Source of the DNA: Bin80 sp965220365
GTDB taxonomy: Bacteria; Bacteroidota; Rhodothermia; Rhodothermales; Bin80
NCBI GenBank assembly: GCA_965220365.1
Contig: OZ244823.1
Coordinates: 2,914,001-2,978,000 of the forward strand
DNA length: 64,000 bases
Direction of reading: 5' to 3'
A model generated the notes under the pieces. That model had not been told where the DNA came from, searched no databases, and worked only from the letters and a program-made list of their open reading frames with translations. The translations under genes were made by a program, and so were the position numbers. Below are positions 28,233 through 36,966 of the stretch, piece after piece; position 1 is the first letter of the stretch, and each line of letters begins with the position of its first letter.

Positions 28233-31200
28233 TCAATACCGCAGCGATCCCTGCACATTCACGCCGATGTCTCCCAGTGTTGCTGTGCTCCCGTATGCGA
28301 GACCAAAGACGGAGAACGTCAATCGTTCCCACGGGCGAAGCTCTCCGCCCAGCCGGATCATCATCCCCCGTGGCAATCGTGTCATGCCTATGACGGACCG
28401 GGCCGTACCATCCTCCCATGGAATCCCATATCCCAATTCCAGCTCGGTCCGATTCGCATTTTCTCCGAGCGGAACGGCATCTAGAATCGTCTGCTGCCGA
28501 TACAGGGACATACCCTGACCTCGTCCCCACGATGGACGCAGACGCATCATCCACCCCTCTGACCGGGTGCCCACCTGGAACGATCCCGAGAATCCCCATT
28601 CGGTAAACCCGTCTACCGTGTGCATTACCAGCCCCTGCGTATGCATCTCTGCTCGCAAACGCCATGCCGGATAGGCCAATCGCACGCCTGCGCTCAGTTC
28701 CAGCCCTGTCCCCGTCTCTGCGCTGCCACCATCCTGCCGCACATTCGCTTCTACATAGGGACGAATCCCATCGGTGATCTGGGTCGTTATTTCCAGGCCT
28801 GCCCTGATTCGGTATACCTCCGCGGTGATGTCATGGTCATCAATCTCTGCATCGGTCATCAGGATGTCTCCATGGTAGCTGAGGCCAATGGCCCCTTTGG
28901 AAATTAGCGCTCTCCGAACTCCCATCGCACCAAACCTCGACACCAGATCCCCTTTCAGCTCCAGCACCTCCGCCTGGCCGCGTCCTGCGCCGACGCTCAG
29001 CCACAGGTCCCATCCTGGACGGGTATACGACACATATGGATAGATTCCCGTTAACCCTACGGTGATCTCTCCAGACTGCTCTACCACTTCAAATGATCCA
29101 TCTCCCTGGCTGCGGGCTAACAGCATCCCGGCCACCCAGTTACTGCCTCCTATCTTACCCCAGCCATAGTCCATACCCAGCATCCCTGTAGTCACCTCTC
29201 CGTCGAGCGTTAAGGCTCCCTCCCCCCGACCATGGAACTGCCGGAATGCACCCTGTCCCCACATGCGGAAGGATCCACCGGATCCCAGAGTACTCTGGGA
29301 CACGCGGCACCCCGCCAGTAACTCGCCCAGAGATGGATCCCCGTTTGAATGCCAGAGCTGCGCCATCTCGGCACGCTCTGCCGCCCCACAGGATGCCCCG
29401 TCTATCCCGGAGCGGAGACGCTCATCCAACGCCTCCACAATCTGCGATGATGAGGTCCGCACAAACCGCGCGGCATAGGCTTCCATCACCCCCTCACTCA
29501 CCGTCGTTGATTCATGAATCGTGGCCACCCCCACCGCCTTATCGATCTCGGCATGCTCCGAAGATTCCAAATGTATGGTGAAGGTCTCTTCCTGCCAGTC
29601 CAATCCGTCTTTCAGAAGCGGCACGGCAATCGTTGCTTCCGTGATCCCTGGTGCCAGGGTCACCACTCCGGAGGCCGCTTCATAGTCCTCCCCGGCTTTC
29701 GCCGTCCCATCCTGGGTCCGGTACGCGGCCGACACCATCTGAGACTGGGGGGCAGACAAGGTCACCCGAAACTGCACCGCTCCGTCTTCTTCCATCACCA
29801 GCGCATCCTCTACCCGGATCTTTGCACTGCCATCATTGTCCAGAATCGTGCCAGTCCCGGTTTCACGTGTAATAATTGCATTGCGTGCATTGGACAGCGT
29901 GACCTCAAACCGCTCATTCTCTTCCAGGAGATCATCATCGGTAATCGTGATCAGAATCACTCCATGGGTTGCACCCGGGTCAAAGATCACAATTCCGTGC
30001 GAGGCCGTATAGTCCAGCCCCGCCTCTGCCTCAACATCCGAAGTCTCGTACTCCACCGTCACCTCCTCCTCGGAAGGACGGTTTAATTCAATGTACAACT
30101 GCAGGCTGCCAGTAGCTTCCGATCCCCGCTCATCATAAAGAGAGAGTGCCAGAGGGGCTTCCCGTTCATCATAATCGGTAATGATCACCTCGGTGATATG
30201 TTCGGCATCGTACCCACCACCGGATGCCGTGAGCGTTAACGTCACGGTATCGTCCACATCATCTGCGTCATCGCTTGCCGTCAATGTTACTATCTGGGGA
30301 TCCATCCAGGTTGCGGGGGTGAATATAAGCAAGTTTTGATCCAACATCAGGTCTGTACCAGCATGCCCCGTGAGGGTAACGGTGACCGAACTGGATGGCT
30401 GTGCAGATAAAGAGACCTCGAAAGAAAATGTCCCTCCCTCTTCCAGCGTCACATCCTCGTCTGCGATGATCTGCGCTTCATCATTGTCCGTAATTTTCAC
30501 CAGAATCTGATCCGTTACCCCCGTGTAGTCGGCCCCGGTAGCGATCAAAATGAGGTGTTCTGTATCATCCAAAAAATCATGATCCTCGGCGGCAGCCAAG
30601 GTAATCGGCTGTGGATCGCCCCAGTTTATCTGCGTGAAGGACAGGCGTGTTGGATTTGCAGTAAGATCTCCTACGGAACCGGGCACCGTGACGGTCACCT
30701 GCCCGGACGGCTGCTGGGTAAGGGAAAGTTCAAATTCCTTGGAACTCCCCTCTTTAACCATCACCACCGGTGGAGCATGGATCCCCGCCGCATCATTGTC
30801 CGTAATTCTCACCAGAATCCGATCCTTTACATCCGTGTAGCCGGCCCCGGTAGCGATCAAGTTCACCTCAATGATCGGGTCATCCTCTAGATCATCATCC
30901 TCCCTTGCGCGCAGCGTCACCTGCTGCGGCTTATTCCAGTTGTCCGATGTGAAGGATAGCACCCTCGGCATGATCTCCAGATCCGTATTGGAAGGCCAGT
31001 CCAATGTCACGCGTACCGCACCCCGTGGCTCGGAGGCCAGGGAGACCTCAAAGGAATTCGTCCCTCCCTCCCTTACCGATATAGATGGAGGAACCTGGAT
31101 TCCGGCTGGATCATTTTCGGCGATTGTTACAATAATCAACGAATCCGCCTCCGCCACCAGTCCAGGCGGAAGATCCCCGAATTTCACGGTGAAGTCCTCC

Positions 31201-32943
31201 GCATCTTCCGCAACATCATCGTCCATAATTGAGATTTTATAGGTCCCACTCAGCTCATTCGCCTTGACCTCAATCTGGACGGGAGATGGCGCCGTGTAAT
31301 CCTCCACCCCTGCAGTACCACCATCGGGCAGTATCAGGGGAATCGTTACATCCACATCCCTACTGAGCACTTTGGACAACCGCGCCGTCACGGTGACTGC
31401 ATCCCCTTCCTTCACGGGGTTGGGCGCTGCCTCGAGACGGACACTCACCGGAAATACATCCACGATCGTGATCGTCTTTGTCAATTCTTTTCCGACTACC
31501 AACAGGTCTTTGGGCAATATCCCCAATTCGACGATGAGTGTCTCATCCTCCATGTCCGCATCCTGCTTTGTTTGAATCTGGCCTGATCCCTCTTTCTCAC
31601 CACGAAGAACCATCACACTGTCAAGCTTTTCATAATCTTCATTGTCCGCCGTCGTACCGGGCGAATCATATTTCAACGGAACGATCACATCCACCTCAAG
31701 TGCCGCAGTCAGTACAGCCGTGACCGTGACCGGTTGCCCTTCCTCCACCCGCGCAGGATCCACCAACAGCGATACCTCTACTGGAGGAGGATCATCGTGA
31801 TCAACGATCGTGATCTCCACCGAAGATGGGTCTCCGAGCACGATCCCCGGATCCAACCGGCTTGCATCAATGGCCACCGTGAATGTTTCATTCCCTTCCG
31901 CAATATCATCACCATGAATACGAAGATCTTCAAATCCCGTCACTTTTCCGCCATCAATGGTGATGCCTGTAAGCGGAGTATAATCTCCTGGCTCGGTTGG
32001 CGGCGTGCCGGGCGTATCGATCAGATAAATCGTCACCGCGTTGGTCAAGGCCTCCGAGAACGCGGCCGTGATCCTTACGCTCTCTCCCTCGTCAACCAGA
32101 TTGGAACTCGCTGATAAACGCACCGTCACTGCACCCGTCGTGGCACTGGCCACGTTCGAGGCCGGACTGGTTCCGACAGAGTTAATTGCGCTCACGCGGT
32201 AATGCCGCGTTGTGCCGGGAGCCAGACCGGTGTGCGCGTAGCTCGTGGCGGTGCTGCCCGTATTGGCTTCCAGGTCCGTCCAGCTTGTGCCTGCATTTGA
32301 GGACACCTCGATCTGGTAGCCCGTGATGGCCACGCCTCCGGTGTTCGAAGGCGCCGTCCAGGACAGGTCAATCTGGGTTTGCCCCGATGCCGCTGCCCCC
32401 AGACCCGTCGGAGCCAGAGGAGCCGTCGCTGCACCCGTCGTGGCACTGGCCACGTTCGAGGCCGGACTGGTTCCGACAGAGTTAATTGCGCTCACGCGGT
32501 AATGCCGCGTTGTGCCGGGAGCCAGACCGGTGTGCGCGTAGCTCGTGGCGGTGCTGCCCGTATTGGCTTCCAGGTCCGTCCAGCTTGTGCCTGCATTTGA
32601 GGACACCTCGATCTGGTAGCCCGTGATGGCCACGCCTCCGGTGTTCGAAGGCGCCGTCCAGGACAGGTCAATCTGGGTTTGCCCCGATGCCGCTGCCCCC
32701 AGACCCGTCGGAGCCAGAGGAGCCGTCGCTGCACCCGTCGTGGCACTGGCCACGTTCGAGGCCGGACTGGTTCCGACAGAGTTAATTGCGCTCACGCGGT
32801 AATGCCGCGTTGTGCCGGGAGCCAGACCGGTGTGCGCGTAGCTCGTGGCGGTGCTGCCCGTATTGGCTTCCAGGTCCGTCCAGCTTGTGCCTGCATTTGA
32901 GGACACCTCGATCTGGTAGCCCGTGATGGCCACGCCTCCGGTG
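28233..32943 (-). CDS. C-terminal part of a giant FN3/Calx-beta surface protein with autotransporter-like beta-barrel
   Basis: About 1570 residues. In reading order: roughly 2.7 FN3 domains of 100 residues; then about eight Calx-beta-like domains (repeated SVREGG, ITDNDxA and EENERFEVTLSN patterns); then a linker ending near ATIHEST; then a C-terminal region of about 390 residues that looks like an autotransporter barrel (RMWGQGAFRQFHGRGEG, alternating GMLGMDYGWG and AGMLLARSQG strands, ending in an aromatic residue, GSLRY). The computed start at 33035 is spurious: its first 31 residues are antisense to an inverted FN3 block. I therefore treat this as the 3' part of the gene that begins at 39649, cut at the block junction at 32943. 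It is probably a calcium-binding adhesin displayed on the outer membrane. Confidence 0.7.
32131..32943 (-). repeat. FN3 array block 1 (minus-oriented, 2.7 units)
   Basis: Tandem 300-bp units, each encoding one FN3 domain (APTGLGAAASGQTQIDLSW to NVASATTGAATAPL). The left edge passes in frame into the Calx-beta region. It ends at CTCCGGTG, where the sequence switches to the opposite strand with 1-2 shared bases. Confidence 0.9.
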
Positions 32944-33942
32944 GCTCCGACGGGTCTGGGGGCAGCGGCATCGGGGCAAACCCAGATTGACCTGTCCTGG
33001 ACGGCGCCTTCGAACACCGGAGGCGTGGCCATCACGGGCTACCAGATCGAGGTGTCCTCAAATGCAGGCACAAGCTGGACGGACCTGGAAGCCAATACGG
33101 GCAGCACCGCCACGAGCTACGCGCACACCGGTCTGGCTCCCGGCACAACGCGGCATTACCGCGTGAGCGCAATTAACTCTGTCGGAACCAGTCCGGCCTC
33201 GAACGTGGCCAGTGCCACGACGGGTGCAGCGACGGCTCCTCTGGCTCCGACGGGTCTGGGGGCAGCGGCATCGGGGCAAACCCAGATTGACCTGTCCTGG
33301 ACGGCGCCTTCGAACACCGGAGGCGTGGCCATCACGGGCTACCAGATCGAGGTGTCCTCAAATGCAGGCACAAGCTGGACGGACCTGGAAGCCAATACGG
33401 GCAGCACCGCCACGAGCTACGCGCACACCGGTCTGGCTCCCGGCACAACGCGGCATTACCGCGTGAGCGCAATTAACTCTGTCGGAACCAGTCCGGCCTC
33501 GAACGTGGCCAGTGCCACGACGGGTGCAGCGACGGCTCCTCTGGCTCCGACGGGTCTGGGGGCAGCGGCATCGGGGCAAACCCAGATTGACCTGTCCTGG
33601 ACGGCGCCTTCGAACACCGGAGGCGTGGCCATCACGGGCTACCAGATCGAGGTGTCCTCAAATGCAGGCACAAGCTGGACGGACCTGGAAGCCAATACGG
33701 GCAGCACCGCCACGAGCTACGCGCACACCGGTCTGGCTCCCGGCACAACGCGGCATTACCGCGTGAGCGCAATTAACTCTGTCGGAACCAGTCCGGCCTC
33801 GAACGTGGCCAGTGCCACGACGGGTGCAGCGACGGCTCCTCTGGCTCCGACGGGTCTGGGGGCAGCGGCATCGGGGCAAACCCAGATTGACCTGTCCTGG
33901 ACGGCGCCTTCGAACACCGGAGGCGTGGCCATCACGGGCTAC
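32944..33942 (+). repeat. FN3 array block 2 (plus-oriented, 3.3 units)
   Basis: The same 300-bp unit in reverse orientation, open as FN3 on the plus strand. The copies look identical to block 1 when reversed. It ends within ATCACGGGCTAC, where it joins AATCTGGG of a minus-oriented unit. Confidence 0.9.
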
Positions 33943-34945
33943 AATCTGGGTTTGCCCCGATGCCGCTGCCCCCAGACCCGTCGGAGCCAGAGGAGCCGTC
34001 GCTGCACCCGTCGTGGCACTGGCCACGTTCGAGGCCGGACTGGTTCCGACAGAGTTAATTGCGCTCACGCGGTAATGCCGCGTTGTGCCGGGAGCCAGAC
34101 CGGTGTGCGCGTAGCTCGTGGCGGTGCTGCCCGTATTGGCTTCCAGGTCCGTCCAGCTTGTGCCTGCATTTGAGGACACCTCGATCTGGTAGCCCGTGAT
34201 GGCCACGCCTCCGGTGTTCGAAGGCGCCGTCCAGGACAGGTCAATCTGGGTTTGCCCCGATGCCGCTGCCCCCAGACCCGTCGGAGCCAGAGGAGCCGTC
34301 GCTGCACCCGTCGTGGCACTGGCCACGTTCGAGGCCGGACTGGTTCCGACAGAGTTAATTGCGCTCACGCGGTAATGCCGCGTTGTGCCGGGAGCCAGAC
34401 CGGTGTGCGCGTAGCTCGTGGCGGTGCTGCCCGTATTGGCTTCCAGGTCCGTCCAGCTTGTGCCTGCATTTGAGGACACCTCGATCTGGTAGCCCGTGAT
34501 GGCCACGCCTCCGGTGTTCGAAGGCGCCGTCCAGGACAGGTCAATCTGGGTTTGCCCCGATGCCGCTGCCCCCAGACCCGTCGGAGCCAGAGGAGCCGTC
34601 GCTGCACCCGTCGTGGCACTGGCCACGTTCGAGGCCGGACTGGTTCCGACAGAGTTAATTGCGCTCACGCGGTAATGCCGCGTTGTGCCGGGAGCCAGAC
34701 CGGTGTGCGCGTAGCTCGTGGCGGTGCTGCCCGTATTGGCTTCCAGGTCCGTCCAGCTTGTGCCTGCATTTGAGGACACCTCGATCTGGTAGCCCGTGAT
34801 GGCCACGCCTCCGGTGTTCGAAGGCGCCGTCCAGGACAGGTCAATCTGGGTTTGCCCCGATGCCGCTGCCCCCAGACCCGTCGGAGCCAGAGGAGCCGTC
34901 GCTGCACCCGTCGTGGCACTGGCCACGTTCGAGGCCGGACTGGTT
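33943..34945 (-). repeat. FN3 array block 3 (minus-oriented, 3.3 units)
   Basis: Minus-oriented units. Block 2 and block 3 form inverted arms of about 0.9 kb separated by a loop of roughly 70 bp. The right edge switches orientation at TTCCGGC, with CCG shared by both sides. Confidence 0.9.
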
Positions 34946-35448
34946 CCGGCACAACGCGGCATTACCGCGTGAGCGCAATTAACTCTGTCGGAACCAGTCC
35001 GGCCTCGAACGTGGCCAGTGCCACGACGGGTGCAGCGACGGCTCCTCTGGCTCCGACGGGTCTGGGGGCAGCGGCATCGGGGCAAACCCAGATTGACCTG
35101 TCCTGGACGGCGCCTTCGAACACCGGAGGCGTGGCCATCACGGGCTACCAGATCGAGGTGTCCTCAAATGCAGGCACAAGCTGGACGGACCTGGAAGCCA
35201 ATACGGGCAGCACCGCCACGAGCTACGCGCACACCGGTCTGGCTCCCGGCACAACGCGGCATTACCGCGTGAGCGCAATTAACTCTGTCGGAACCAGTCC
35301 GGCCTCGAACGTGGCCAGTGCCACGACGGGTGCAGCGACGGCTCCTCTGGCTCCGACGGGTCTGGGGGCAGCGGCATCGGGGCAAACCCAGATTGACCTG
35401 TCCTGGACGGCGCCTTCGAACACCGGAGGCGTGGCCATCACGGGCTAC
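34946..35448 (+). repeat. FN3 array block 4 (plus-oriented, 1.7 units)
   Basis: Plus-oriented units. The right junction (GGGCTAC joined to AATCTGGG) is the same, base for base, as the junction at 33942. Confidence 0.9.
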
Positions 35449-35951
35449 AATCTGGGTTTGCCCCGATGCCGCTGCCCCCAGACCCGTCGGAGCCAGAGGA
35501 GCCGTCGCTGCACCCGTCGTGGCACTGGCCACGTTCGAGGCCGGACTGGTTCCGACAGAGTTAATTGCGCTCACGCGGTAATGCCGCGTTGTGCCGGGAG
35601 CCAGACCGGTGTGCGCGTAGCTCGTGGCGGTGCTGCCCGTATTGGCTTCCAGGTCCGTCCAGCTTGTGCCTGCATTTGAGGACACCTCGATCTGGTAGCC
35701 CGTGATGGCCACGCCTCCGGTGTTCGAAGGCGCCGTCCAGGACAGGTCAATCTGGGTTTGCCCCGATGCCGCTGCCCCCAGACCCGTCGGAGCCAGAGGA
35801 GCCGTCGCTGCACCCGTCGTGGCACTGGCCACGTTCGAGGCCGGACTGGTTCCGACAGAGTTAATTGCGCTCACGCGGTAATGCCGCGTTGTGCCGGGAG
35901 CCAGACCGGTGTGCGCGTAGCTCGTGGCGGTGCTGCCCGTATTGGCTTCCA
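35449..35951 (-). repeat. FN3 array block 5 (minus-oriented, 1.7 units)
   Basis: Minus-oriented units ending at GCTTCCAGG, where the sequence switches to a plus unit (GGCTCCGAC) with two shared G. Confidence 0.9.
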
Positions 35952-36450
35952 GGCTCCGACGGGTCTGGGGGCAGCGGCATCGGGGCAAACCCAGATTGAC
36001 CTGTCCTGGACGGCGCCTTCGAACACCGGAGGCGTGGCCATCACGGGCTACCAGATCGAGGTGTCCTCAAATGCAGGCACAAGCTGGACGGACCTGGAAG
36101 CCAATACGGGCAGCACCGCCACGAGCTACGCGCACACCGGTCTGGCTCCCGGCACAACGCGGCATTACCGCGTGAGCGCAATTAACTCTGTCGGAACCAG
36201 TCCGGCCTCGAACGTGGCCAGTGCCACGACGGGTGCAGCGACGGCTCCTCTGGCTCCGACGGGTCTGGGGGCAGCGGCATCGGGGCAAACCCAGATTGAC
36301 CTGTCCTGGACGGCGCCTTCGAACACCGGAGGCGTGGCCATCACGGGCTACCAGATCGAGGTGTCCTCAAATGCAGGCACAAGCTGGACGGACCTGGAAG
36401 CCAATACGGGCAGCACCGCCACGAGCTACGCGCACACCGGTCTGGCTCCC
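35952..36450 (+). repeat. FN3 array block 6 (plus-oriented, 1.7 units), left arm of a perfect palindrome
   Basis: Plus-oriented units from GGCTCCGAC to GGCTCCC. The next base begins the exact reverse complement, so this is the left arm of a zero-spacer palindrome centred between 36450 and 36451. Confidence 0.9.
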
Positions 36451-36966
36451 GGGAGCCAGACCGGTGTGCGCGTAGCTCGTGGCGGTGCTGCCCGTATTGG
36501 CTTCCAGGTCCGTCCAGCTTGTGCCTGCATTTGAGGACACCTCGATCTGGTAGCCCGTGATGGCCACGCCTCCGGTGTTCGAAGGCGCCGTCCAGGACAG
36601 GTCAATCTGGGTTTGCCCCGATGCCGCTGCCCCCAGACCCGTCGGAGCCAGAGGAGCCGTCGCTGCACCCGTCGTGGCACTGGCCACGTTCGAGGCCGGA
36701 CTGGTTCCGACAGAGTTAATTGCGCTCACGCGGTAATGCCGCGTTGTGCCGGGAGCCAGACCGGTGTGCGCGTAGCTCGTGGCGGTGCTGCCCGTATTGG
36801 CTTCCAGGTCCGTCCAGCTTGTGCCTGCATTTGAGGACACCTCGATCTGGTAGCCCGTGATGGCCACGCCTCCGGTGTTCGAAGGCGCCGTCCAGGACAG
36901 GTCAATCTGGGTTTGCCCCGATGCCGCTGCCCCCAGACCCGTCGGAGCCAGAGGAGCCGTCGCTGC
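36451..36966 (-). repeat. FN3 array block 7 (minus-oriented, 1.7 units), right arm of the palindrome
   Basis: Minus-oriented units. The arm mirrors block 6 as far as GTCGGAGCC at 36941-36949. It then meets the unique upstream part of the surface-protein gene at about 36966 by an out-of-frame join. Confidence 0.9.

Noticed and set aside
27664..28518. Several plus-strand frames to the left of the adhesin C-terminus
   Set aside because: Antisense to the adhesin end and to the decayed helix-turn-helix gene; no motifs.
32923..36534. Plus-strand open frames encoding FN3 domains (for example 32923-34173, 34852-35679, 35758-36534)
   Set aside because: They are the plus-oriented array blocks plus antisense of neighbouring blocks. 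None has its own start region or signal peptide, so I list them as repeats rather than genes.
32131..36966. CRISPR-like interpretation of the repeats
   Set aside because: The units are 300 bp, contiguous, without spacers, and encode FN3 domains.
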